Origin: an uncultured Carboxylicivirga sp.
GTDB taxonomy: Bacteria > Bacteroidota > Bacteroidia > Bacteroidales > Marinilabiliaceae
Length of the DNA: 64,000 nucleotides
Assembly: GCF_963668385.1 (NCBI RefSeq)
Contig: NZ_OY764327.1
Location: 3,568,501 to 3,632,500, forward strand
Direction of reading: 5' to 3'
Shown here: one piece after another, positions 18,343-28,394 of the stretch
Layout: each line of letters begins with the position of its first letter
Position numbering within the stretch: position 1 is the first letter of the stretch
Made by a program: the position numbers and the translations under genes
Notes under the pieces: model-generated
Told to the model about the DNA's origin: nothing
The model's input: the letters and a program-made list of their open reading frames with translations, nothing else
Database searches by the model: none

Positions 18343-19971
18343 ATGAAAATCACTTTCCTTACTTTACTTCTTATTATTTCTATTGCGTCCTGTGCGCAAA
18401 AAACTAGCATCAAAGTAAATTCTTTAGGTTTTCGACCCAATGATGCAAAATATGCGAGTGTAACTCAATCTGCAAATTCGACATTTACAATTGTTGATAA
18501 TCAAACTCAAAAAACGGTATTAGAAGGTGAAATAAATCAGCCTGTATATCAAAAAGATATTAATGAGAAAGTAGCTCGCATCGATTTTTCAAAATTAAAC
18601 CAAGTCGGAAAATATTATATAAAAGTGGGAGATGTTACATCTTCTGTTTTTCAAATCGATAAGGAAGTGTATCAATCGGCATTATACACTTCAATGCGAG
18701 CATTTTATTTATGGAGATGTGGAGAGGCTGTAGAAGGTGAACACGATGGGCATACCTTTAAACATGTTGCCTGTCATACCCAAGATGGATATATTGCTTA
18801 TGGAGAAGAAAAGGAACAAAAGAAAGATGGTGTTGGAGGATGGCACGATGCCGGCGATTATGGAAAATACACCGTGAATGCTGGGGTTACAGTAGGAGCC
18901 TTATTTCTCGCATGGGAGCACTACCATGATAAATTGTCGAAACTCGATTTACAATTACCTTCAGATAAAAGTAACACTGTTTATCCAGATTTTTTGAAGG
19001 AAATAAAATATGAGATTGATTGGTTGTTTAAGATGCAATACAACGATGGGTCAGGTCGAGTATCTCATAAATTAACCCGAAAATATTTCTCAGGTTTTAT
19101 TATGCCTGAAGAAGATAAGGAAAAACGATATTTTACAACCTGGAGTTCTGCTGCTACTGCCGATTTTGTTGCCATGATGGCGATGGCATCACGTAATTTT
19201 AAACAGTATGACGAAGAATATGCCGATAGCTGTTTGGCTGCAGCAAAAATAAGTTACCAATGTTTATTGGAACATCCCGAGCACGTTAAATTCGAACAAG
19301 GTGAGTTTTCAACAGGTGGATATCAAACCGATGATGCTGACGATCGTTTGTGGGCTGCATCAGAGATGTGGCTGGCTACTGGAGAAAAGCAATATCTCGA
19401 AGATTTTGAACAACGTTTATCTGCAATCGACAACCCTGTTGAACTCAATTGGGATTGGGGCAATGTTGGTAATTTGGGTGTTTTTGGATATGTGTTGCAT
19501 CCCGATAGAGATCAAAACAAGGAACTATATAAAAGAGTAAAAGAGGCTGTTATTTCTGTCGCTGATTCTATTGTGCAAAGTACGCAACAAGATGTTTATG
19601 GACGGCCAATGGATAAATATTTTTGGGGATGCAATGGAACAGTCGCTCGACAATCCATTAATTTAAGCGTGGCTAATTTACTCAAACCCGATCAGAAATA
19701 CACAGATGCAACTGTAAGTATTGTAGGTCATATTTTTGGTTGTAATTATTATGGTAGATCGTATGTTATCGGCTTAGGAATTAATCCACCTATGAATCCT
19801 CATTCGCGACGAAGTGCTGCTGATTCAATTGACGCTCCCTGGCCGGGTTATATTGTTGGAGGTGGACATACCGCAACCGATTGGGTAGATGAAGTGGCTA
19901 GTTATAGTCATAATGAAATAGCCATAAATTGGCAGGCAGGACTTGTTTATTTGCTTTCTTCAGTTTATTGA
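18343..19971 (+). CDS. GH9 endo-beta-1,4-glucanase lipoprotein
   Basis: Starting at 18343 gives 542 residues with a lipoprotein signal (Cys17, IASC); the longer frame from 18301 begins inside a terminator. An N-terminal Ig-like domain (about 20-105) is followed by a GH9 (alpha/alpha)6 domain. GGWHDAGDYGKY holds the catalytic Asp169 and Asp172, and Glu525 in SYSHNEIAINW is the proton donor; GGYQTDDADDRLW and NPPMNPHSR are also GH9-like. It would cut beta-1,4-glucan or xyloglucan. Characterised xyloglucan loci of gut Bacteroides also pair a GH9 with a GH5_4. It precedes the second SusC by about 320 bp and probably has its own transcript. Confidence 0.9.
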   Translation: MKITFLTLLLIISIASCAQKTSIKVNSLGFRPNDAKYASVTQSANSTFTIVDNQTQKTVLEGEINQPVYQKDINEKVARIDFSKLNQVGKYYIKVGDVTSSVFQIDKEVYQSALYTSMRAFYLWRCGEAVEGEHDGHTFKHVACHTQDGYIAYGEEKEQKKDGVGGWHDAGDYGKYTVNAGVTVGALFLAWEHYHDKLSKLDLQLPSDKSNTVYPDFLKEIKYEIDWLFKMQYNDGSGRVSHKLTRKYFSGFIMPEEDKEKRYFTTWSSAATADFVAMMAMASRNFKQYDEEYADSCLAAAKISYQCLLEHPEHVKFEQGEFSTGGYQTDDADDRLWAASEMWLATGEKQYLEDFEQRLSAIDNPVELNWDWGNVGNLGVFGYVLHPDRDQNKELYKRVKEAVISVADSIVQSTQQDVYGRPMDKYFWGCNGTVARQSINLSVANLLKPDQKYTDATVSIVGHIFGCNYYGRSYVIGLGINPPMNPHSRRSAADSIDAPWPGYIVGGGHTATDWVDEVASYSHNEIAINWQAGLVYLLSSVY

Positions 19972-20093
19972 ACTCTACATTAGGTAAGATAGATATGTAA
20001 AATTCTTTCTGATAGTGCTATTTTATGTAAGGTACGGCAGAATATGTAAGTGTAAGTGTGAAAAAATGTTTAAAGATATATGGGTTGTTGTAA

Positions 20094-20107
20094 GGTGTAG
20101 TAATATA
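20094..20107 (+). promoter_or_regulatory. Shared 14-bp word, copy 2 (before xyloglucan-type SusC)
   Basis: GGTGTAGTAATATA is identical to 931-944 and in the same orientation relative to a SusC gene. It is a candidate binding element for a regulator common to both loci. Confidence 0.5.
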
Positions 20108-20150
20108 GGTAATTAATAGTATTTTAGTGTGGTTGAATGTTAACTAATTA

Positions 20151-20158
20151 TACATTTG
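20151..20158 (+). promoter_or_regulatory. Candidate -7 box of the second SusC operon
   Basis: TACATTTG fits TAnnTTTG. A TTG at 20133-20135 lies 15 bp upstream, a little short of the usual 17-23 bp. The same word recurs at 20240-20247 without a -33 partner. Confidence 0.4.
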
Positions 20159-20291
20159 AAATTAACAAATGAACAGTTAGAGTTATCATTCGAGTATTTA
20201 TTATTAACAAAAATTCACAAAAACGGATTCTTCTGTATTTACATTTGGCTTGATAATTAAAAACCGAGTTTTAATTAAATCTGAATCTATC

Positions 20292-23200
20292 ATGATTACA
20301 AAAGCCAAAAATCTGATTCGGGTTTTTGCTATTCCTAAATATGGTTTAGCATTAGCTGGAATTGCTTTAATGATGCTATCGTCAACGATAGCTTATGGGC
20401 AGGAATCACGAACCATAACTGGTAAGGTGATATCTGCAACCGATAATACTCCTATTCCGGGAACAAACGTGTTTGTAAAAGGAAGTACTAGAGGAGTAAT
20501 TACAGACTACGATGGAAATTACTCCGTTGAAGTTTCAGAAAATGAGGTATTAGTTTTCTCATTTATTGGATTTCAAACCCAGGAAATTCAAATTGTAAAT
20601 CAAACTATTTTAAATGTAACTCTTACTGAAGAGGTATCTCAGTTCGATGAAGTTGTTGTTGTTGGATATGGTGTTCAGCAAAAGAAATTGGTAACAGGTG
20701 CAACAGCACAGGTTAAAGGTGATGCTATTCAACAGCAAAATACCACCAATCCGTTGCAAGCAATGCAAGGGCAAACTGCAGGGGTTAATATTTCTTCTAC
20801 TTCAGGTCAGCCAGGAGCAGATATGAAAGTAACGATTCGTGGTATTGGTACTGTTGGTAATTCTCAACCTCTTTATATTATTGATGGGGTACAAGGGGAT
20901 ATCACAACATTAAATGCTTCTGATATCGAAAGTATTGATGTGTTGAAAGATGCGGCATCGGCTGCTATTTACGGTTCACAAGCAGCAAATGGTGTAATCT
21001 TGGTAACTACTAAGCAAGGAAAAGCTGGTAAGGCACAAATTACATTTGATGCTTATTATGGAGTTCAAAATGTAACTCGTACTACAGATATGTTGAATCG
21101 CGATGAGTACATTACTATAATGCAGGAGCAAGCCTTAAATTCAGGCTCTGGATTATATGATCAAAGTGTATTTGAAGGAGCCGCGAATACCGATTGGGTA
21201 AATCAAATGTTTTATGACAATGCAATAACCCAAAATTATTCGTTAGGAGTTACTGGTGGTTCTGATGCCACTGTTTATTCTATGTCTTTTGGATATACTG
21301 GTCAAGAAGGTATTGTTGGAGGTCCTGATGTTTCGAATTACGATAGGTATACATTTCGTGTCAACTCTGAGCACAAACTTTATAAAGATGTATTGAAGGT
21401 TGGACAGCATATGAATTTTAATTACTTGTTAAGTAATGGTATTCAGGTTGGTAATCAATATAGTAATAGTTTAAGAGGTGCATTCGGAACGTCTCCATTA
21501 TCACCTGTTTTTAGTGATAATAATATATACGATAGTCCTTATAACGATACATCAAATTCGCCATGGTTTAAGGGTGATGGTAACCCTTACGGCTCAATGA
21601 TGACTAATAATAAAAATGCAAACGATCAGCAAAAAATGTTAGCTGATGTTTATGCTGAATTGGAGCCAATAAAGAACTTAAAAATCAAAACTTTATTAGG
21701 CTTTAATTATTATGCCTCAGAATATCGAAGTTATTCTCCTTTATATCAGTTTTCGATGTATGCCTACAATAATGATCATACAACAGTTAATCAAAGTATG
21801 AGTAAAGGGCATACAACTACATGGACTAATACCGCTAGTTATAGCTTTGATATAAATGCAGTTCATAAGTTTGATGCTATGGTTGGTACTGAATCGATTC
21901 AATATCAGGGTACTTCAGTTGGAGCCTCAAATTGGGATTTATTAAGTCAGTTTGATGAATGGGATTACGCATATATCGATAATACCACAGGGCAAGCTGA
22001 GTTGGATATTGATGAAGAGACAGGTGAAGTCAAAGGAGTAATTGAGAAGAGATCAGTTAGTGGTGGTCCTTCAGTGAAGACTCGTCGTGCATCTTACTTC
22101 GGACGTATAGGATATAACTACAAAGAAAAGTACATGTTTAATGCTACTTTAAGGGTTGACGGATCATCTAAATTCGCAAAAGGTAATCGTTGGGGGTATT
22201 TCCCTTCAGCATCTGCTGGTTGGGTAATCACAAATGAAGATTTTGCGCAATCTATTAGCTGGTTAAGCTTTTTGAAATTAAGAGCCAGTTGGGGGCAGGT
22301 TGGTAATCAGTCAATCGATGATTTTCAATTTACATCTCCAGTAAGTACATCAACCAATGTATCAAATAGTAATCCTGCAGGTAACTATATTTTTGGTACC
22401 GCTCAAGTAAATACTCCTGGAGCTTATCCTTTACGTCTTTCTAATCCTGATGTAAAGTGGGAAACATCAGAACAAACTAACGTTGGTATTGATGCATATT
22501 TTGTTGATAGTCGTTTAGGTGTTAATGCTGATTTCTATGTAAAAACTACGAAGGATTGGTTAGTAACAGCACCTATCTTAGCTACAGCCGGTGCTAATGC
22601 CCCAATTATTAATGGAGGTGATGTTAAGAACACTGGTTTAGAATTGGCTCTTAGCTGGTCTGATAATATTGGTGATTTACGTTACAACATCGGAGTTAAC
22701 GGCGCATATAATAAAAATGAAGTAGGTAGCATTCCTACGGATGATGGAATAATCCACGGTGATATTAATATGTTGTATGATAATTCTGAAGAATTTTATC
22801 GTGCACAAAATGGGTATTCAATTGGTTATTTCTGGGGATATGAGACAGCAGGAATTTTCCAAAGTGAAGCAGATATTCAGGCTTGGAGAGATGCTGGTAA
22901 TGGAATACTTCAGGAAAATGTTAAACCAGGTGATGTTAAATATATAGATCAAGATGGTGACGGTGTTATTGATGCCAATGATAAAACTGATTTGGGCAAC
23001 GGTATGCCTGATATTACTTACGGTTTCAATATTAATTTAGCTTATAAAGGATTTGATTTTACGATGGTTGCCAACGGAATGATGGGAAATAAAATTGTTC
23101 AATCATATCGTAATCATACCAATAAACAAGCTAACTATACAACCGAAATTTTGGACCGCTGGACAGGTGAGGGAACATCAAATACAATTCCTCGCGTAAC

Positions 23201-23486
23201 AGAAACTAATATTAACTGGCAATTCTCTGATTTATACGTACAAGATGGAGATTTCTTAAGAATTAGTAACATTTCTTTAGGATATGATTTTAGTAAATTA
23301 ACTAAAAATCCATTGTTTAGTCAGTTACGCTTATATGCATCTGTACAAAATGCTTTCACTTTTACCAAGTACAATGGTATGGATCCAGAAATTGGATATG
23401 GAACTCAAGGCTGGGTATCTGGTGTTGATTTAGGCTATTATCCTCGTCCTCGTACTTATTTAATGGGGGTAAATCTTAAATTTTAA
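20292..23486 (+). CDS. SusC-like TonB-dependent transporter (xyloglucan-type locus)
   Basis: The ATG at 20292 is preferred to the in-frame TTG at 20250 because it gives a normal signal peptide (about 36 residues, ending IAYGQ); the protein is then 1064 residues. A carboxypeptidase-regulatory-like domain, TonB box FDEVVVVGYG, plug (LYIIDGV, LKDAASAAIYGSQAANGV) and barrel follow. There is no STN domain. Its stop overlaps the first upstream ATG of the SusD frame, so translation is closely coupled. The following BACON-GH5_4, PA14-GH31, GH3 and HTCS genes point to xyloglucan or related beta-glucan oligosaccharides as cargo. Transporter class is firm; substrate is inferred. Confidence 0.95.
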   Translation: MITKAKNLIRVFAIPKYGLALAGIALMMLSSTIAYGQESRTITGKVISATDNTPIPGTNVFVKGSTRGVITDYDGNYSVEVSENEVLVFSFIGFQTQEIQIVNQTILNVTLTEEVSQFDEVVVVGYGVQQKKLVTGATAQVKGDAIQQQNTTNPLQAMQGQTAGVNISSTSGQPGADMKVTIRGIGTVGNSQPLYIIDGVQGDITTLNASDIESIDVLKDAASAAIYGSQAANGVILVTTKQGKAGKAQITFDAYYGVQNVTRTTDMLNRDEYITIMQEQALNSGSGLYDQSVFEGAANTDWVNQMFYDNAITQNYSLGVTGGSDATVYSMSFGYTGQEGIVGGPDVSNYDRYTFRVNSEHKLYKDVLKVGQHMNFNYLLSNGIQVGNQYSNSLRGAFGTSPLSPVFSDNNIYDSPYNDTSNSPWFKGDGNPYGSMMTNNKNANDQQKMLADVYAELEPIKNLKIKTLLGFNYYASEYRSYSPLYQFSMYAYNNDHTTVNQSMSKGHTTTWTNTASYSFDINAVHKFDAMVGTESIQYQGTSVGASNWDLLSQFDEWDYAYIDNTTGQAELDIDEETGEVKGVIEKRSVSGGPSVKTRRASYFGRIGYNYKEKYMFNATLRVDGSSKFAKGNRWGYFPSASAGWVITNEDFAQSISWLSFLKLRASWGQVGNQSIDDFQFTSPVSTSTNVSNSNPAGNYIFGTAQVNTPGAYPLRLSNPDVKWETSEQTNVGIDAYFVDSRLGVNADFYVKTTKDWLVTAPILATAGANAPIINGGDVKNTGLELALSWSDNIGDLRYNIGVNGAYNKNEVGSIPTDDGIIHGDINMLYDNSEEFYRAQNGYSIGYFWGYETAGIFQSEADIQAWRDAGNGILQENVKPGDVKYIDQDGDGVIDANDKTDLGNGMPDITYGFNINLAYKGFDFTMVANGMMGNKIVQSYRNHTNKQANYTTEILDRWTGEGTSNTIPRVTETNINWQFSDLYVQDGDFLRISNISLGYDFSKLTKNPLFSQLRLYASVQNAFTFTKYNGMDPEIGYGTQGWVSGVDLGYYPRPRTYLMGVNLKF

Positions 23487-23506
23487 TGTTCAAAACACAT
23501 AAAGTT

Positions 23507-25141
23507 ATGAATAAGATTAAATTATATATATTGGCAATAGCAACATTTAGTTTGAGCCTATTCTCTTGTACTGATTCTTTTCTTGATGTGGATCAGGAAA
23601 CATCAATAGGAGATGATAATTTTTATAAAACCATCGATGATTTTGAAATGGCCTTAATTGGTTGTTACGATGGTTATCAACGAACCGGTTCTGATGGTAC
23701 AACGGCCTTCCCAATTACATCAGAGGTATTATCTGATAATTGTTTTGGAGGTACCGGTAATACTGATGGAAGAGCGTATCAGTTATTAGATCGTTTTGAT
23801 AAAGGACAGTCTCCATCTGACAACGATGTTTTTAACTCTACCTGGGCAACTTACTATACTGGTATTTTCCGATGTAATACCTTGTTAAAAAAACTTGACG
23901 AGGTAAGTTTTGAGGGAGAAGAAGAAACAATCGCACGTATTGCTGGTGAAACACATTTTTTAAGAGGCTTATTATATTTCGAATTGGTAAGACTATTTAA
24001 TAAAGTTCCATTATTAACAGAACCAACTACTGATAATGTACCTCAGGCTGATCCTGCAGATGTTTATAAATTAATTGCTGAAGATTTAAAATTTGCTGCT
24101 GAAAATATCAATTATCCTGCCTGGAGTGCCAGTTGGGCTTCTGCTAATGATGGAAGAGCAACTCAATGGGCAGCTAAAGCTATGCTTGGTAGAGTTTTCT
24201 TGTTTTATACAGGTTATTATGGTAAATCTGATTTAGAAGGTGTTGTTGACAAGGCCTACGTATTGAAAGGTTTAGAAGATGTTTACGATGAAGGTGGTTT
24301 TAGTTTAGTTGAGGATTATAAAAATCTATGGGAAGCTGCTTGTTCAACTCCAATTGAAGAAAGTAATACGCTTGAAAATACTTGGGTTGGAAAAGGTAAT
24401 CAAGAAGCTATTTTCTCTCAAAAATTCAACTATACATCCGATTATAATGGAAACAGTGATGGTAATCGTTGGTTAATTATGTTAGGTATGCGTAATACAA
24501 ATTGGTCGCCATACGGAAAAGGATGGGGAGCATGTACTGTTAATCCAAAGTTATTTACTGCATTTGAATCTGGAGATACAAGAAGATCTGCCTCTATTAT
24601 AGATCTTGCAAGCGAGGGAATCGAATCTGTTTTTGATTTTAAAGATCAACGTGAATATACAGGTTACTCAAACAAGAAATATACCCCAATGTGCTATCCT
24701 GACGGAACTACAACCGTGGAAGGATTAGGAGAAGGTGATTTTCAAATATCACAATATCAAGATTATATTGTAATGCGTCTTTCTGATGTTATGCTAATGG
24801 CTGCAGAATTAGGAAGTGATAGAGCTGAAACTTTTCTAACAGAGGTAAGACATCGAGCTGGTCTTGATCCTGTTAGTGTTACACCGGAGAACATAATGGC
24901 AGAACGTCGTTTTGAATTTGCCTTTGAAGGAATCCGCTATTGGGATTTATTACGTCAGGGTGTTGAGGTGGCAGCATCAACCATTGCTGAAACAAATGTG
25001 CCTGTATTAAGTGGAAATGCTGAGGATTATGTTAGTATTGATAAGGCTGATATTATTGCAACTAAAGGATTTATGCAGATTCCAAATACTCAGATAACAC
25101 TTTCTGATGGAGTTTTAGTACAAAACGATGGTTGGAAATAA
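23507..25141 (+). CDS. SusD/RagB-like glycan-capture lipoprotein
   Basis: The ATG at 23507 gives a tidy lipoprotein signal (MNKIKLY...LFSC, Cys21) and 544 residues; an ATG at 23486 overlapping the SusC stop would add seven residues. It has the CTDSFLDVDQETS start and the MAERRFEFAFEGIRYWDLLRQG C-terminal pattern of SusD proteins. It pairs with the preceding SusC and binds glycan at the surface. The next gene follows after 19 nt. Confidence 0.93.
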   Translation: MNKIKLYILAIATFSLSLFSCTDSFLDVDQETSIGDDNFYKTIDDFEMALIGCYDGYQRTGSDGTTAFPITSEVLSDNCFGGTGNTDGRAYQLLDRFDKGQSPSDNDVFNSTWATYYTGIFRCNTLLKKLDEVSFEGEEETIARIAGETHFLRGLLYFELVRLFNKVPLLTEPTTDNVPQADPADVYKLIAEDLKFAAENINYPAWSASWASANDGRATQWAAKAMLGRVFLFYTGYYGKSDLEGVVDKAYVLKGLEDVYDEGGFSLVEDYKNLWEAACSTPIEESNTLENTWVGKGNQEAIFSQKFNYTSDYNGNSDGNRWLIMLGMRNTNWSPYGKGWGACTVNPKLFTAFESGDTRRSASIIDLASEGIESVFDFKDQREYTGYSNKKYTPMCYPDGTTTVEGLGEGDFQISQYQDYIVMRLSDVMLMAAELGSDRAETFLTEVRHRAGLDPVSVTPENIMAERRFEFAFEGIRYWDLLRQGVEVAASTIAETNVPVLSGNAEDYVSIDKADIIATKGFMQIPNTQITLSDGVLVQNDGWK

Positions 25142-25160
25142 TCAAAAAAAACAGGAAACA

Positions 25161-26630
25161 ATGAAAAGATTACAAAATATATTAGTTGTTCTAACTCTTT
25201 CCATATTCGTGTATGTTGGATGTACTCCTGAAAAGTATGAATTAGGGAGTATTGATGTTACATCAGATGAGTTAGTTGAAGGTATTGCTTATAAAATTGA
25301 GCATGACACTGATAATCCGAATATTGTTTATTTAACAAGTTTGATGGATTCGAAGTATCAGCCTCTATGGAATCATCCTCAAGGTAGAAGTCAGAAATCG
25401 ACTGTTACATTAAAAATGCCATTTGCTGGTAGTTATGATGTTCAATTTGGAGTTCAGACACGTGGAGGATATGTATACGGAGATACAGTACAGTTTACTG
25501 TTGATGATATGTACCCTGGTTTTATTGAAGATGAATTATGGACGTTTGTTTCAGGAGGAATTGATAAAAGTAAAACATGGTATTTGGATTTAGATTCAGA
25601 AGAAACATCACGATTCTTTATGGGGCCAATGTGGTTTTTTACATCTACATATGAATGGGATAATTTGCATAATCTTGCCGGAGGTAATTATATTGACTCA
25701 GATGATTGGAAAGCAGAAAATGCTATTGTACCTAATATGACTAATGGAGAAGCTACTTGGTACTGGACGGCAGATTGGGCTGGTAATCAATGGATGTGTG
25801 CCGCTGCAGATTTTGGTACAATGACATTTGATCTTAAAGGAGGTGCTCATGTGGTTGTAGATCAGTCAGCTTATTCTTCAGACATTGCAGGTGGAAAAGT
25901 GCAGAATGGTACTTATATGTTAGATTCAGAAAAGCATACTATTTCATTTACTGATGCCTATCCTTTGCATGTTATTGAAAGAACAGAGTCTGTTACTACT
26001 TCAACCGAGTTTCGAATTCTTTATGCTGATTCAGCAAAAATGCAAATAATGACTGTTCCTGGTGGCGAATGTTTTAACTATATATCAGAAGAGTATAGAG
26101 ATAATTGGAAGCCTGACGAAGATGATGGTAATGGAGGAGATGAAGGTGATGGTGGATACGATGGTAGTGATGTTGTTTTAGGTGATGCAACTGATATTCC
26201 TTTTGATAATACTAAATTGGTATTTGGAGATTTAGAAGATAAAGGAAATTTAAGGCTTGAACTATACAATGAATACGGTTCAACTGTTAGTGATCCTCCA
26301 TTTGCAAAAGAAAATTTAGTGACTAATCAAAGAGTAGAAGTAACATTTACATTAAGCGGAATAACTTTTATTGATGGTGCTGCTGCTAGTTATAAAACGA
26401 TGTTCTCTTGGGCTGATGCTGATTGGAATCCTCAGTATTGGGGAGATGGAACACGAGAAAAAGTTGCCAATATTACAGGTGATGGAACTTATACTATATT
26501 TTATGATCCTGAATCACTTGCAGAAGGAGCAACTGTGTTTGTTATTGATATAGAAGGTATGGCCGCTGAAATTGTTGATTTAAGTGCTGTAACCGCTACT
26601 GTTGATAAGTTGACTGTTTATAATAATTAA
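25161..26630 (+). CDS. Surface glycan-binding lipoprotein (SusE/F position)
   Basis: The ATG at 25161 gives a lipoprotein signal ending VYVGC (Cys21) and 489 residues. After the Cys comes a PKD/Ig-like region (about 30-120), then a Trp-rich central domain (about 125-310) with WYWTADWAGNQW. An acidic Gly/Asp-rich linker sits near 320-340 and a C-terminal beta-sandwich-like domain runs to the end. There is no catalytic motif I recognise. Position after SusC and SusD, lipid anchor and Trp content support glycan binding at the cell surface. Similar PKD-type lipoproteins follow SusD genes in beta-glucan loci of marine Bacteroidota; the ligand here is unproven. Confidence 0.72.
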   Translation: MKRLQNILVVLTLSIFVYVGCTPEKYELGSIDVTSDELVEGIAYKIEHDTDNPNIVYLTSLMDSKYQPLWNHPQGRSQKSTVTLKMPFAGSYDVQFGVQTRGGYVYGDTVQFTVDDMYPGFIEDELWTFVSGGIDKSKTWYLDLDSEETSRFFMGPMWFFTSTYEWDNLHNLAGGNYIDSDDWKAENAIVPNMTNGEATWYWTADWAGNQWMCAAADFGTMTFDLKGGAHVVVDQSAYSSDIAGGKVQNGTYMLDSEKHTISFTDAYPLHVIERTESVTTSTEFRILYADSAKMQIMTVPGGECFNYISEEYRDNWKPDEDDGNGGDEGDGGYDGSDVVLGDATDIPFDNTKLVFGDLEDKGNLRLELYNEYGSTVSDPPFAKENLVTNQRVEVTFTLSGITFIDGAAASYKTMFSWADADWNPQYWGDGTREKVANITGDGTYTIFYDPESLAEGATVFVIDIEGMAAEIVDLSAVTATVDKLTVYNN

Positions 26631-26641
26631 AGTTAATCATT

Positions 26642-26678
26642 CCCTCTTCTCATTTTTGAGAGGAGGGTAATTTTATTT
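26642..26678 (+). terminator. Hairpin between the glycan-binding protein and GH5
   Basis: CCCTCTTCTC (26642-26651) pairs with GAGAGGAGGG (26658-26667) with one wobble, followed by TAATTTTATTT. The stem ends 13 nt before the GH5 ATG. Likely a partial terminator separating high SusCD expression from the enzyme genes. Confidence 0.6.
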
Positions 26679-26680
26679 GA

Positions 26681-28363
26681 ATGAAAAGGATATATAATAA
26701 CGTGTTCTTATTGATTTTACTTGTAGTTTCATTAAACGCATGCTCTGATAATGAAGAAAAAGTAGATCCTGAGTTGGTTGTTTCAATAAGTGAATTAAGT
26801 TTTGATAAACAACAAGAATCAGAGATTTTCCATGTTAAATGTAATGTTAATTGGACTGCAGAATCATCGGCTGATTGGTGTTCGATATCGCCATCTGAGG
26901 GGGGTGTTGGAACTTCGTCTATTGATGTAATAGTAGATGCAAATGATTTATATGAAGAACGAAATGCCCAAATAACCATTAAAGCAGGAGATATCATTAA
27001 AAATGTTTCTGTTACTCAAACTAAAAACTATTCTCTAGTTTTAGATCAAACACTGTATTCTTTAACACAAGAAGAGCAAGATCTAACAATTACATTTACA
27101 CGATCAGAGGATGTTCAAATCATGATCAATGATCCTTGGATTTCGCAAAAAGAATTAAAAAGTGTCATTAATGATTCAAAGGAATTTGTGGTACAAGCTA
27201 ATTCTGGAATGGTATCCAGAAAAGGTACGATTACCTTTACATTAAATGATATTACAGAAATTGTAACAATAACACAAGAAGGTGTAGGCGGAGGATCTGT
27301 TCCTGCTGATATGACAGGTGTAGAAAGTAATGCCATTGAGTTAGGAGCAAAAATTATAGCTGGATGGAATGTGGGTAATTCATTAGAGGTACCTGGAGGA
27401 GAAACAGGTTGGGGAAATCCAAAAGTTACTAAAGATGTGATTGATGCTGTTAAAGCTGCAGGCTTTAATGCTGTGCGTATTCCTTGTGCATGGGATGGTT
27501 ACATCGTTGACCGCGAAACATATGAAATTAGTAGCACATGGTTGGCTCGTGTAAAAGAGGTGGTTGATTATTGTATTGATAATGATATGTATGCTATTAT
27601 TAATACCCACTGGGATGGTGGATGGTTAGAAAATAACCCTACCTATGACAAGCAAAATGAAGTAAATGAACAATTGTATGCTATTTGGCAACAAGTAGGT
27701 ATTTATTTCCGCGATTATGATGAACATTTATTATTTGCCGGAACAAATGAAGTTCATATTGAAAATGTTTATACAAAACCTACCAATGAAAATATTGAAG
27801 TTCAACAGTCATTTAATCAAACTTTTGTGGATGCTGTTAGATCAACTGGGGGTAAAAATGCCTATCGAAATTTAATAGTTCAAACCTATAATACCAATAT
27901 TGGTTGGGGAGTAGAACTACATAATATGCCAACAGACGAAGCAAATGGCCGTTTGTTTGTTGAAGTACATTACTACGATCCTTATGAATTTACGTTAAGT
28001 ACTGGTAATGGTCATAAAATATTATGGGGTGAAGGATATGACAATTCATATTGGGGACAGGAAGATTATGTAGAAAGTACTTTTGCCTCTATGAAAACTA
28101 CTTTTTATGATAAAGGAATTCCCATTATTCTTGGAGAATATGGTGCCATGTATCGTTCTAGTTTATCGGGCGATGATTTAGCGCTTCATAATGAGTCTCG
28201 TAATTATTTCCTAGAAACTGTTACTGCAGAAGCAAAAGCTAATGGTTTTGTGCCTTTTATCTGGGATAATGGAGGTGATGATTTTGGATTATTTAACCGG
28301 TATACTGCCGAACAAATTCATCCGGATGCAATACAAGCGATTATTGATGGAGCTTCTAATTAA
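26681..28363 (+). CDS. BACON-GH5_4 endo-beta-glucanase (xyloglucanase-type) lipoprotein
   Basis: This 560-residue lipoprotein (Cys21, LNAC) has two BACON-like modules (about 32-118 and 120-200) and a GH5 domain from about 208. Motifs are GWNVGNSLEV, WGNPKVTKDVIDAVKAAGF, HWDGGWLEN, the acid/base Glu357 in AGTNEVH and the nucleophile Glu486 in LGEYG. The same BACON-GH5_4 layout is found in the characterised Bacteroides ovatus xyloglucanase, a surface endo-enzyme. Unusually, Val replaces the near-universal Pro after the acid/base Glu. A paralogue with the normal NEP lies at 58777. Endoglucanase class is firm; xyloglucan is supported by the GH31 next door. Confidence 0.88.
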   Translation: MKRIYNNVFLLILLVVSLNACSDNEEKVDPELVVSISELSFDKQQESEIFHVKCNVNWTAESSADWCSISPSEGGVGTSSIDVIVDANDLYEERNAQITIKAGDIIKNVSVTQTKNYSLVLDQTLYSLTQEEQDLTITFTRSEDVQIMINDPWISQKELKSVINDSKEFVVQANSGMVSRKGTITFTLNDITEIVTITQEGVGGGSVPADMTGVESNAIELGAKIIAGWNVGNSLEVPGGETGWGNPKVTKDVIDAVKAAGFNAVRIPCAWDGYIVDRETYEISSTWLARVKEVVDYCIDNDMYAIINTHWDGGWLENNPTYDKQNEVNEQLYAIWQQVGIYFRDYDEHLLFAGTNEVHIENVYTKPTNENIEVQQSFNQTFVDAVRSTGGKNAYRNLIVQTYNTNIGWGVELHNMPTDEANGRLFVEVHYYDPYEFTLSTGNGHKILWGEGYDNSYWGQEDYVESTFASMKTTFYDKGIPIILGEYGAMYRSSLSGDDLALHNESRNYFLETVTAEAKANGFVPFIWDNGGDDFGLFNRYTAEQIHPDAIQAIIDGASN

Positions 28364-28394
28364 TAGTAATTGACTAGATTAATCTAATATATAC

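Larger units (their letters stand above)
19972..20291. other. Intergenic region before the second SusC
   Basis: About 320 bp with no gene. It holds the second copy of the shared 14-bp word and two TACATTTG boxes (20151-20158 and 20240-20247). It should contain the promoter of the SusC operon. Confidence 0.6.

Noticed and set aside
20250-20291. TTG start for the second SusC
   Set aside because: The ATG at 20292 gives a normal signal peptide and the added segment includes no ribosome site or conserved sequence.
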